This document shows positions 1 through 6,569 of a stretch of DNA of 12,834 nt, one piece after another; within the stretch, counting starts at the first letter, position 1, and the number at the start of each line of letters is the position of its first letter. The translations under genes and the position numbers were made by a program. Under the pieces are notes generated by a model that was not told where the DNA came from, searched no databases, and saw nothing but the letters and a program-made list of their open reading frames with translations. Source of the stretch: Oscillospiraceae bacterium (GTDB lineage: Bacteria > Bacillota_A > Clostridia > Oscillospirales > Ruminococcaceae); assembly GCA_900766795.1 (NCBI GenBank), contig CAAFWX010000131.1, forward strand, positions 1 through 12,834, read 5' to 3'.

Positions 1-548
1 ATTATCTCGCGCTCGCGCTCATCAAGTTCCTCGTCAATGAAGCGGTACAGCCGCTCGGAATCCATCTTAAGCGCAGCTTCCTCCTCAATGTCAACATCGC
101 TGCTTAAGATGTCCGCGATAGTGAGCGCGTTGCCCTCGTTGTCAAAGTCTATCGGCTCGTTTATGTACATCTCCGTGCGGCGGTGCTTCTCCTTGCGGAA
201 GTGCATTTTTATCTGGTTATCTATACACTTTGAAGCATAAGTGCTGAAATGGTTGCCCTTTTCGTAGTCGAAGGTTTCCGCGGCGCGGATAAGTCCGATT
301 GTCCCGATGGAGATGAGGTCGTCCTGGTCGCGGGCTTCGGGGTAGTTCTTCATCACGATATAGGCGACAAGCCGCAGGTTCCTGACGATAAGCGCGTCGC
401 GCGCGGAAGCGTCGCCGCCGGCAATTTTTCGGATTACCTCCGCTTCCTCACGCGGGGAAAGCTGCCGCGGAAACTTGTTTTTCCCCTCAAAATGCAGCCC
501 GAAAAACAACAGCCCGTTCAGCGCATATTGAATAAGCATACTGTACAT
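1..548 (-). CDS. sigK: SigK-type sporulation sigma factor, partial (3' end beyond the window)
   Basis: The reverse strand encodes 182 codons from ATG at 548-546 and stays open at the window edge. The product is a sigma-70 family subunit that would direct RNA polymerase to late mother-cell sporulation genes. Residues about 1-20 form a short hydrophobic leader (LNGLLFFGLHF), resembling the pro-sequence of pro-SigK. The FPRQLS segment at 26-31 matches the start of the mature Bacillus protein (FPQPLS). Region 2 follows at about 50-125, with the family core NLRLVAYIV (57-65) and DLISIGTIGLI (77-87), then STYASKCIDNQI (102-113). An EPIDFDNEGN segment at 131-140 and the start of region 4 (DERERE) close the visible part. 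AAGACC-spaced GGAGGT sits 6 bases before the start. SigE is a close alternative; the short hydrophobic leader and the FPxxLS junction favour SigK. No skin-like interruption is present in the visible part. Confidence 0.82.
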   Translation of the reverse strand, partial: MYSMLIQYALNGLLFFGLHFEGKNKFPRQLSPREEAEVIRKIAGGDASARDALIVRNLRLVAYIVMKNYPEARDQDDLISIGTIGLIRAAETFDYEKGNHFSTYASKCIDNQIKMHFRKEKHRRTEMYINEPIDFDNEGNALTIADILSSDVDIEEEAALKMDSERLYRFIDEELDEREREI

Positions 549-554
549 GGTCTT

Positions 555-560
555 ACCTCC
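555..560 (-). promoter_or_regulatory. Ribosome binding site of the sigK-like gene
   Basis: The reverse strand reads GGAGGT six bases upstream of the ATG at 548. It fixes the start upstream of the hydrophobic leader rather than at the second in-frame ATG (codon 4). Confidence 0.8.
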
Positions 561-628
561 AAATAATGTTTGTGAGATATTCTATTTGCAGACGCTAGTA
601 CAAAATTACATTTTCCGAGGTTATTTTT

Positions 629-1165
629 ATGGATGAATTTATTCTTTTCAGTAGCACAAACCGTCCCGATGAACGCATGGAGCAGGAGATTTATTCCGTC
701 ATGTCGGAAGCCTTTCCCGCGTGTGAGCGCAAGAACCGCGAGGACTTTCTCGCGCAGTTTTCCCAAAGCCATTTTTTCAGCCTGTGCGCAATTCGCGGCG
801 GGGAGCTTGCGGGATTTCTGAACTTCTGGGATTTCGGGCAGTTCGTGTATATTGAGCATTTCGCCGTGCGCCAATCTCTGCGCGGCGGCGGCACGGGCAC
901 CGCGCTTCTGTCGCATGTGCAAAAGTCCGTGAATAAGCCCATCGTGCTTGAGGCAGAGCCTGCGAATCTTGGCGAAACCGCAGTGCGGCGGTTGGAATAC
1001 TATCGGCGGTGCGGCTTCTGCAATAACCCATACCCCTATATCCAGCCCTCTATGCAGGCGGGCGAGCCGCCTGTGCCGCTGGTGATTATGTCCTCGCCAA
1101 AGCCGCTTTCCGAGCAGGAATTTGCCTGCGTTCGTGATAAGCTTTACAGCGACGTTTACAAGTAA
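629..1165 (+). CDS. GNAT-family N-acetyltransferase
   Basis: A 178-residue protein of the usual single-domain GNAT size. It would transfer an acetyl group from acetyl-CoA to an unknown acceptor in the cytoplasm. The acetyl-CoA binding motif A is visible: strand VYIEHFAV (73-80) followed by the pyrophosphate loop RGGGTG (85-90) and helix TALLSHVQ. A later strand and helix (KPIVLEAEP 103-111, then RRLEYYRRCGF 120-130) match motif B, including the common 'YxRxGF' ending. The ATG at 629 is preceded by a modest CGAGG at 616-620, 8 bases away. The gene is divergent from the sigma factor gene, which starts 80 bases away, and is closed by a terminator, so it appears monocistronic. The substrate cannot be told from the sequence. 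Protein acetylation, antibiotic acetylation and small-molecule acetylation all remain open. Confidence 0.85.
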   Translation: MDEFILFSSTNRPDERMEQEIYSVMSEAFPACERKNREDFLAQFSQSHFFSLCAIRGGELAGFLNFWDFGQFVYIEHFAVRQSLRGGGTGTALLSHVQKSVNKPIVLEAEPANLGETAVRRLEYYRRCGFCNNPYPYIQPSMQAGEPPVPLVIMSSPKPLSEQEFACVRDKLYSDVYK

Positions 1166-1170
1166 TAATC

Positions 1171-1210
1171 CTGCCCCGAAGCGGGAGTTTTGCTTCGGGG
1201 CAGATTTTTT
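1171..1210 (+). terminator. Intrinsic terminator after the acetyltransferase gene
   Basis: A perfect 12-bp stem (CTGCCCCGAAGC at 1171-1182 with its complement at 1192-1203) and a 9-base loop are followed by A and a run of six T. It starts 5 bases after the stop codon. Confidence 0.93.
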
Positions 1211-1221
1211 GGTTTCCCCCC

Positions 1222-1250
1222 TTGCAAAACATCTCCCGATGTGGTATAAT
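1222..1250 (+). promoter_or_regulatory. Promoter of prfB-rlmD
   Basis: TTGCAA (1222-1227) and TATAAT (1245-1250) are separated by 17 bases, with TGG directly before the -10 box, which makes it an extended -10. The predicted transcription start is near 1257, giving a leader of about 45 bases before the prfB start. It lies immediately after the upstream terminator. Confidence 0.85.
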
Positions 1251-1301
1251 AATCAGGATAATGGGTAAATTGAGCAATTTACGTTTAAAAGGAGAAAAGA
1301 C

Positions 1302-2414
1302 ATGATTCAGTACGATGAAACCAGACTTGCCATGGAAGCGCTCACTCCCGAAATTGAGGAGCTTCGCGGCGCGCTTAACCTTGATGGCATACAAATCAAG
1401 CTTGACGAGCTTGAGATGAAAACAACCGAGCCGAACTTCTGGGACGACCCCGAAAAGAGCCAGCAGGTGCTCCAGCAGATAGGGCAGTACAAGGCGACAA
1501 TTCAGGCGTTCAACAAGCTGAAAGAGAATCAGGAGGACGTCCTCACAATGATTGAGCTTGCTGAGGAGAGCGAGGACGACAGCATGGTTGACGAGGTTAA
1601 GGCGCTTGCCGATACCGTCAAGACCGAGCTTGAGGAGCAGCGCCTTTCAACGCTCATGACAGGGGAGTACGACAGCTGCAACGCTATCCTGTCGTTCCAT
1701 GCGGGTGCAGGCGGCACCGAGGCGCAGGATTGGGTTTCCATGCTGCTCAGAATGTACACAAAGTGGGCAGACCACCACGGCTTCAAGACCGAGCTTCTCG
1801 ACCAGCTTGACGGCGAAGAAGCGGGCATTAAGAGCGCTTCAATCCACATTACGGGCTTCAATGCCTACGGCTTTCTGAAAAGCGAGCACGGCGTGCACAG
1901 ACTGGTGCGCATTTCTCCGTTCGATTCCTCCGCAAGACGGCAGACAAGCTTCGCTTCCGTCGAGGTAATGCCCGAAATCGAAAAGGATGTGAACGTTGAG
2001 ATTCGTCCCGAGGATATCGAGATGGAGGTGTTCCGTGCGTCGGGCGCGGGCGGTCAGCATATCAACAAGACCTCCTCTGCGGTACGCCTTATCCACAAGC
2101 CTACGGGAATAGTTGTTGCCTGCCAGACCCAGAGAAGCCAGGTTCAGAACCGCGAGTTCTGTATGAAAATGCTGATGTCAAAGCTTGTGGAAATCAAGGA
2201 GCGCGAGCACCTCGACAAGATTTCCGACATCAAGGGCGAGCAGCTTAAAATCGAGTGGGGCAGCCAGATTCGCTCCTACGTTTTCATGCCCTACACGCTT
2301 GCAAAGGACACCCGCACAAAGTTTGAGAACGCCAACATCAACGCTGTTATGGACGGCGACATTGACGGCTTCATCAACGCGTACCTCAAGGCGAGAAGCC
2401 TTGGCGAAATCTAA
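1302..2414 (+). CDS. prfB: Peptide chain release factor 2
   Basis: A 370-residue class I release factor that reads UGA and UAA and triggers hydrolysis of peptidyl-tRNA in the ribosome. The RF2-specific codon recognition motif SPF is at 205-207 (RISPFDSS). The catalytic GGQ is at 250-252 (SGAGGQHINK). The N-terminal helical domain covers about 1-110. AAGGAG at 1289-1294 lies 7 bases before the ATG, and a good promoter lies just upstream. Length and alignment match full-length RF2 of other Firmicutes. Unlike E. coli and B. subtilis prfB, the whole protein is read in one frame. At the place where the frameshift occurs in others (after the LRGxL motif, residues 21-25) this gene reads CTT AAC CTT GAT, with no in-frame stop. 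RF2 autoregulation by +1 frameshifting is therefore absent. The stop overlaps the next start as TAATG. Confidence 0.97.
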   Translation: MIQYDETRLAMEALTPEIEELRGALNLDGIQIKLDELEMKTTEPNFWDDPEKSQQVLQQIGQYKATIQAFNKLKENQEDVLTMIELAEESEDDSMVDEVKALADTVKTELEEQRLSTLMTGEYDSCNAILSFHAGAGGTEAQDWVSMLLRMYTKWADHHGFKTELLDQLDGEEAGIKSASIHITGFNAYGFLKSEHGVHRLVRISPFDSSARRQTSFASVEVMPEIEKDVNVEIRPEDIEMEVFRASGAGGQHINKTSSAVRLIHKPTGIVVACQTQRSQVQNREFCMKMLMSKLVEIKEREHLDKISDIKGEQLKIEWGSQIRSYVFMPYTLAKDTRTKFENANINAVMDGDIDGFINAYLKARSLGEI

Positions 2415-3760
2415 TGAAAAAGAACGATATTCTGACTCTTGAAATCACCGCCATTACCAACGAGGGCAGCGGAATAGCCCGCCATGAGGGAATGGCGGTT
2501 TTCGTTCCCTTTACGGCGGTGGGAGATGTAATTTCCTGCCGCATTGTAAAGGTGCTTAAAAGCTACGCCTACGGACGTATTGAGAACATTTTCACCCCCT
2601 CTCCCGACCGTATTGAAAACGACTGTCCCGTGTTCGGAAAATGCGGCGGCTGCGCGTTTCGCCACATCTCTTACGAAGCGGAATTGTCGGCGAAAGAGGG
2701 GTTTGTCCGCGACGCATTTGCGCGTATCGGCGGGATAACCCCGGAGTTTCTTCCCATCGCTCCCAGCCCGCGTACAGAGGGCTATCGAAACAAGCTTCAA
2801 ATGCCCGTTTCGCGCGGCGAAAACGGGGAGTATTCCTGCGGCTTTTTCTCCGAGCGTTCCCACAGGGTTGTGCCCGTGGAGAAGTGTTTGTTGCAGCCAG
2901 GGGAGTTTTCGGAGATTACCGCGTTCCTGCTCGAAGCCGCGAAGCGCCTGCATATTTCGGTCTATTCCGAGGAGAAGCACGAGGGTGTGCTAAGGCACAT
3001 TTTCCTGCGGCGCGGTAATTACAGCGGCGAGATTTGCCTGTGCCTTGTGGCAAGGAAGAACGCTCCCGACTTTCGGCGGCTTGCCGCAGAAGCTATGGAG
3101 AGGTTCCCCGCGATAAAGGGCGTTGTGCTTAATATCAACCCCGACAAAACCAACGTAATTCTCGGCGAAAAGGAGATAGTGCTGCGCGGGGAAGCGGTTA
3201 TCCGCGACACGATGTGCGGCAATTCGGTTGAGATTTCCCCGAAGTCGTTCTATCAGGTGAACACCCCTGCCGCCGAAAACATCTACCGTCAGGCGGCGGA
3301 GTTTGCGCAGCCCGAGGGAAAAACCGTGCTCGACCTGTACTGCGGCGCGGGCACGATAGGGCTTTCGATGGCGGCGCGTGCAAAGCGCGTAATCGGCGCG
3401 GAGATTATTCCGGAAGCTGTGGAGAACGCGAAGCGCAACGCCGCACGAAACGGCTGCGGCAACGCGGAGTTTTTCTGCGCAGACGCAGGGCAGGCGGCCG
3501 CGCGGTTTGCCGCCGAGGGAGTAAAGCCCGATGTAATCGTGCTTGACCCGCCGCGAAAGGGCTGCGACGAAGCAACGCTTTGCGCGTGCGCCGAAATGCA
3601 CCCGGAGCGTATCGTGATGATATCCTGCAACCCCGCAACTGCCGCGCGCGACGCAAAACGGCTCGGGGAACTCGGCTACCGCGCCGTAACGGCGAGGGCG
3701 TTTGATTTGTTCCCGCGAACCACCCATGTGGAGTGTGTGGTGCTGCTGACGCGCACCTGA
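2414..3760 (+). CDS. rlmD: 23S rRNA (uracil-5-)-methyltransferase, RlmD/RumA family
   Basis: A 448-residue SAM-dependent RNA methyltransferase that would make 5-methyluridine in 23S rRNA. Gram-positive members (RlmCD) can modify two sites, so the exact target is not settled. Order of parts: a TRAM RNA-binding domain (about 1-57); an iron-sulfur cluster site with Cys71, Cys77, Cys80 and probably Cys158; a central substrate domain; and a C-terminal Rossmann methyltransferase. In the last, DLYCGAGTIG (307-316) binds SAM, DPPRKG (378-383) is the family motif, SCNP (404-407) carries the catalytic Cys405, and Glu440 in HVECVVLL is the probable general base. QVN at 281-283 is also conserved. All catalytic residues are present, so it should be active. 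The start shares one base with the prfB stop, which suggests translational coupling between a termination factor and an rRNA modification enzyme. Confidence 0.93.
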   Translation: MKKNDILTLEITAITNEGSGIARHEGMAVFVPFTAVGDVISCRIVKVLKSYAYGRIENIFTPSPDRIENDCPVFGKCGGCAFRHISYEAELSAKEGFVRDAFARIGGITPEFLPIAPSPRTEGYRNKLQMPVSRGENGEYSCGFFSERSHRVVPVEKCLLQPGEFSEITAFLLEAAKRLHISVYSEEKHEGVLRHIFLRRGNYSGEICLCLVARKNAPDFRRLAAEAMERFPAIKGVVLNINPDKTNVILGEKEIVLRGEAVIRDTMCGNSVEISPKSFYQVNTPAAENIYRQAAEFAQPEGKTVLDLYCGAGTIGLSMAARAKRVIGAEIIPEAVENAKRNAARNGCGNAEFFCADAGQAAARFAAEGVKPDVIVLDPPRKGCDEATLCACAEMHPERIVMISCNPATAARDAKRLGELGYRAVTARAFDLFPRTTHVECVVLLTRT

Positions 3761-3918
3761 CGGGTGATTTTCCCACTGGAATGCGGGTTCCGCGAAAGCG
3801 ATTTCTACGATAATCCGACAATAAATAAATGCAACGGTTTCCCGCTGAGAATATTGCACCGCGTTCTGATAAACAAGGAGCGCGGCGCGCAATTTTGCAA
3901 AGCGACCGAAGCTGCTGT

Positions 3919-3922
3919 GAGG
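3919..3922 (+). promoter_or_regulatory. Ribosome binding site that sets the permease start
   Basis: GAGG at 3919-3922 lies 5 bases before ATG 3928. The open frame extends upstream to an ATG at 3829, but that extension is polar and charged, lacks a ribosome binding site and is not typical of the family, so 3928 is preferred. Confidence 0.65.
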
Positions 3923-3927
3923 ACAAT

Positions 3928-5067
3928 ATGAAGAAGATAATCGAATTTATGAAAAGCGAAGCAGTGCTGGTGATAAGCGTTATGCTCGCGGTGGTTTCTG
4001 CATTTTTCGTGCCGCCCGACGGGGAGTATCTCGCCTACATCGACTTTCGCACGCTGGGGATTCTGTTCAGCCTTATGACGGTGGTTGCGGGCTTTCGCGG
4101 GCTTGGGGTGTTTAACCTCATGGCGCAGACCCTGCTAAAGCGCGTGCGTAATGTTCGGCAGCTGGTGCTGATTCTGGTGCTGCTTTGCTTCCTGCTTTCC
4201 ATGCTTATCACGAATGATGTTGCGCTGCTGACCTTCGTGCCTTTCACGTTTGTGCTGCTGGAGCTTTCGGGTGAGGAGGCTGAGCGCCGCTGGCTTATCA
4301 CCGCTGTGGTTATGCAGACCATCGCCGCCAACCTCGGAAGTATGCTCACCCCGCTCGGCAACCCTCAGAACCTCTACCTCTACGGCAAAAGCGGAATGTC
4401 GCTTTCGCAGTTTCTCGCGCTCATGCTGCCGTATTCCGTCACGAGCCTTGCGCTGCTTCTCGTCTGGTGGCTTGTAAAGGGGCGCAAAAGCACCGCTTCG
4501 CTGTCGGTCAGCTTCCCTGAGCCTGCGCTTATCGAGGGGCACGGAAAGCGCCTTGCGATGTACTGTGTGCTGTTCGTGCTTTGCCTGCTTGTGGTGCTTC
4601 GGGTAATCAACTCGTGGATTTGGGTCGCGGCAGCGGTGCTGCTTTGCGCGGCCGTGTTTGACCGAAGAACGCTCAGGTGCGTGGACTACTCGCTGCTGAT
4701 AACCTTCACAGGCTTTTTCGTGTTTATCGGCAACCTTGGCAGGATTCCTTTTTTCAGCTCCTTGTTGTGCTCCATCGTTGAAAACAACGAGGTCCTGACC
4801 GCGGTCGCCGCTTCTCAGGTAATCAGCAACGTGCCTGCGGCGCTTCTGCTGTCTGGCTTCACGGACAACTGCTCCGCGCTTGTCGTCGGCACAAACCTCG
4901 GCGGTCTGGGAACGCTGATTGCTTCTATGGCAAGCCTCATTTCCTACAAGCAGCTTGCCGCGAAATATCCCGACAAAAAGGGAAAATACCTGCTCGTTTT
5001 CACTGCCGCAAACGCAGCGTTTCTTGCTGTGCTTGTATGTGAATATTTCCTGCTCCGTGCCGTTTAA
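3928..5067 (+). CDS. SLC13/ArsB-type (ion transporter superfamily) permease
   Basis: A 379-residue integral membrane protein with about 11-12 hydrophobic segments (for example 11-28, 42-56, 78-94, 98-113, 160-182, 208-226, 229-243, 255-269, 353-374). Two inverted halves are visible, each with the re-entrant signature of the superfamily. The first half has ITND (94-97) followed by TPLGNPQN (141-148). The second half has QVISNVP (297-303) followed by GTNLGGLGT (321-329). These motifs are known from SLC13, citrate-transporter-like and ArsB/NhaD proteins. It probably moves a small anion such as a di- or tricarboxylate, sulfate or arsenite, driven by Na+ or H+; the sequence does not reveal which. 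No ars genes are nearby, which weakens an arsenic role. It lies 167 bases after rlmD with no convincing terminator between, so cotranscription is possible. Confidence 0.85.
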   Translation: MKKIIEFMKSEAVLVISVMLAVVSAFFVPPDGEYLAYIDFRTLGILFSLMTVVAGFRGLGVFNLMAQTLLKRVRNVRQLVLILVLLCFLLSMLITNDVALLTFVPFTFVLLELSGEEAERRWLITAVVMQTIAANLGSMLTPLGNPQNLYLYGKSGMSLSQFLALMLPYSVTSLALLLVWWLVKGRKSTASLSVSFPEPALIEGHGKRLAMYCVLFVLCLLVVLRVINSWIWVAAAVLLCAAVFDRRTLRCVDYSLLITFTGFFVFIGNLGRIPFFSSLLCSIVENNEVLTAVAASQVISNVPAALLLSGFTDNCSALVVGTNLGGLGTLIASMASLISYKQLAAKYPDKKGKYLLVFTAANAAFLAVLVCEYFLLRAV

Positions 5068-5103
5068 GCGGCGCGGAGTTTTCGCGTTTTAAAGCCGCTT
5101 TTT
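5066..5103 (+). terminator. Hairpin overlapping the permease stop codon
   Basis: AAGCGGC (5066-5072) can pair with GCCGCTT (5094-5100), followed by T-rich TTTGC. The 21-base loop is large. It may be part of a two-step termination region with the next hairpin. Confidence 0.45.
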
Positions 5104-5113
5104 GCAAAGAAAC

Positions 5114-5148
5114 AGCGCGGAGAATGGCTCCCCGCGCTAAGTTTTTTT
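5114..5148. terminator. Terminator between the convergent permease and dehydrogenase genes
   Basis: A 7-bp stem (AGCGCGG 5114-5120 with CCGCGCT 5132-5138) is followed by AAG and seven T on the plus strand. Read on the minus strand the same stem is followed by GTTTCTTT, so it may also stop transcripts of the dehydrogenase gene ending at 5197. Confidence 0.75.
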
Positions 5149-5196
5149 CCTGTCATATATTCCGCATTTCTGAGCGCAATCTGCGCGGAATGCTTC

Positions 5197-6366
5197 TTAT
5201 CTGAACGCCTTTCTGTAAATGGAAACGCAGTCCTCATGCGACATCTCGGCGGGGTCGCAGGCGAAAAGCCCGCCCATTGTGTCGCGAGCGTTTCGTGCGA
5301 GGGTATCTAGCTCGGACTCGGTGATTCCGTAGTCCGACATTCTGAGGTCGGCAACGCCGCATTCCTTTTGCAGATTTTCGAGCGCGGTGATAAAGTCCTC
5401 GGGCTTTTCGGCATTCTCCATACCGAGCAGCTTTGCCATCTTCACAAACCGCTCGCCGCAGACGTTTTTCTCAATGAAGTATCTGAAGTACTCCACCGAA
5501 ATCATGATAAGACCCGCGCCGTGGGGAAGCTCCTGATGGTAAGCGCTCATGGCGTGCTCCATTGAGTGCTCGCTTGTGCATGAGCCTGTCATCATGGAGT
5601 AGCCTGACATGGTGTTTGCGAATGCAACGTGCTCGCGCGCTTCAAGGTCGTTTCCGTTTGCAACGGCTCTCGGGAGGTATTTTGCGATGTTGGAAATCGC
5701 CGCCTCCTGCACCATTTCGCTCATAAGGCTTCTGTGAATGGAGATGTAACCCTCAAGGCTGTGGAAAAGCGCGTCAAAGCCCTGATACGCTGTGTATTTC
5801 GGGGGAACTGAGGTCATAAGCTCCGGGTCAACTACCGCAAACACAGGGGTAAGCTCCGGGAAACAGATTCCTATTTTCTCGTGAGTATCGGGCTTGGTGA
5901 TTACCCCGCCGTAGTCAACCTCTGAGCCTGTTCCCGCTGTGGTGGTTATCGCCACAAGCGGCAGGGGAGTGTTGAAAAAGGGCTTTCCCTTACCGCTGCC
6001 CGCTTTGACATAATCCCACAAATCGCCCTCGTTTGCGGCATTAAGCGCGATTGCCTTGGAAGCGTCCATTACCGAGCCGCCGCCCAGCGCCACTATAAAA
6101 TCACAGCCGTTTTCGCGTGCAAATCTTGCGCCCTCCTCAACGGTTTCCTTTAAGGGATTGGGCTGGATTTTGTCAAAGATGACATACTGCGCGCCCGCTT
6201 TTTTCAGCTCGTTTTCGGTGCGCTCGAGATAGCCGTTTTCGCGTGTGGACTTGCCGCAGGAAATAACAAGCAGCGCCTTCTTGCCGGGCATTTTCTCGCC
6301 GTGCAGGTCGTTTAGCCTGCCCGCGCCGAACAGTACCTTTGTTGGAACATCGAATGTGAAATTCAT
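5197..6366 (-). CDS. Iron-containing (group III) alcohol dehydrogenase
   Basis: A 389-residue NAD(P)-dependent, metal-containing alcohol dehydrogenase, the family's normal length. It would interconvert an aldehyde and a primary alcohol in the cytoplasm, for example as a fermentative NADH sink. The N-terminal nucleotide-binding domain shows FGAGRL (13-18) and the cofactor motif GGGSVMDASK (95-104), then TTAGTGSEV (142-150). The C-terminal helical domain carries the metal ligands Asp198 and His202 (GFDALFHSLEGY), His267 or His271 (SEHSMEHAMSAYH) and His282 (ELPHGAG). The open frame runs upstream to 6582, but the start at 6366 is chosen because AAGGAGG (6375-6381) lies 8 bases before that ATG and the family fold begins there. 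It is divergent from a LysR-type regulator gene, its likely regulator. The physiological substrate (butanol, propanediol, lactaldehyde or other) cannot be assigned. Confidence 0.93.
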   Translation of the reverse strand: MNFTFDVPTKVLFGAGRLNDLHGEKMPGKKALLVISCGKSTRENGYLERTENELKKAGAQYVIFDKIQPNPLKETVEEGARFARENGCDFIVALGGGSVMDASKAIALNAANEGDLWDYVKAGSGKGKPFFNTPLPLVAITTTAGTGSEVDYGGVITKPDTHEKIGICFPELTPVFAVVDPELMTSVPPKYTAYQGFDALFHSLEGYISIHRSLMSEMVQEAAISNIAKYLPRAVANGNDLEAREHVAFANTMSGYSMMTGSCTSEHSMEHAMSAYHQELPHGAGLIMISVEYFRYFIEKNVCGERFVKMAKLLGMENAEKPEDFITALENLQKECGVADLRMSDYGITESELDTLARNARDTMGGLFACDPAEMSHEDCVSIYRKAFR

Positions 6367-6374
6367 AGTAAAAA

Positions 6375-6381
6375 CCTCCTT
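6375..6381 (-). promoter_or_regulatory. Ribosome binding site that sets the dehydrogenase start
   Basis: A full AAGGAGG on the reverse strand, 8 bases before the ATG at 6366. It rules out the 72-residue upstream extension of the same frame. Confidence 0.88.
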
Positions 6382-6479
6382 AAATACGTCCTCATACATC
6401 GAGCCGTGGATTACGGCGCACCGCTTTACGCATTTGGCTCCCGCGCGGGAATTTGACGCCGTTTCCATCAACCCTATTA

Positions 6480-6492
6480 TGTATATTATACA
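6480..6492. promoter_or_regulatory. Candidate LysR-type binding site (T-N11-A palindrome)
   Basis: TGTATATTATACA is a perfect 13-base dyad that fits the T-N11-A rule for LysR-type regulator sites. It lies about 52 bases before the predicted start of the LysR-type transcript and over the -10 box of the dehydrogenase promoter. No binding data can be inferred from sequence alone, and the AT-rich dyad could also be a by-product of the TATAAT box. Confidence 0.45.
6485..6490 (-). promoter_or_regulatory. Candidate -10 box for the dehydrogenase gene
   Basis: The reverse strand reads TATAAT here, but no good -35 box is found at 16-18 bases (the 17-base position reads TTCCAT). This would suit a promoter needing an activator. 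The predicted leader to the ATG at 6366 is about 110 bases. It overlaps the palindrome at 6480-6492. Confidence 0.5.
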
Positions 6493-6502
6493 CCCTTCGC
6501 CC

Positions 6503-6531
6503 TTGACATGGAATCTCCAATATGTTATAAT
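6503..6531 (+). promoter_or_regulatory. Consensus promoter of the LysR-type gene
   Basis: A perfect TTGACA (6503-6508), a 17-base spacer and a perfect TATAAT (6526-6531), with TGT before the -10 box. Transcription should start near 6538, about 32 bases before the TTG start codon. Confidence 0.88.
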
Positions 6532-6534
6532 CAT

Positions 6535-6551
6535 ATAAACCAAAGGTTTAT
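6535..6551. promoter_or_regulatory. 17-base palindrome at the predicted LysR transcription start (candidate operator)
   Basis: ATAAACC (6535-6541), AAA, GGTTTAT (6545-6551) is a perfect 7-bp inverted repeat. It covers the predicted +1 just downstream of the -10 box, where a bound protein would block initiation. Autorepression or a separate repressor are both possible. Confidence 0.45.
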
Positions 6552-6569
6552 GCGAAAGGAGCGGTATTT

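Noticed and set aside
549..628. Promoters in the divergent gap between the sigma factor and acetyltransferase genes
   Set aside because: Only weak partial matches such as TTGCAG with CATTTT were found, and no convincing sporulation-type promoter, so none is listed.
3754..3770. Small hairpin CACC-GGTG after rlmD as a terminator
   Set aside because: The stem is only 4 bp and is followed by just ATTTT; too weak to call.
2990..3892. Long reverse-strand open frame opposite rlmD
   Set aside because: It mirrors the GC-rich codons of rlmD, has no recognisable domain and would overlap a clear gene almost completely.
3829..3927. 33-residue N-terminal extension of the permease
   Set aside because: It is polar, has no ribosome binding site and precedes a better start at 3928 with GAGG.
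6439..6450. Palindrome TCCCGCGCGGGA in the dehydrogenase leader
   Set aside because: Perfect over 12 bases but GC-only and isolated in a GC-rich genome; no context links it to a function.
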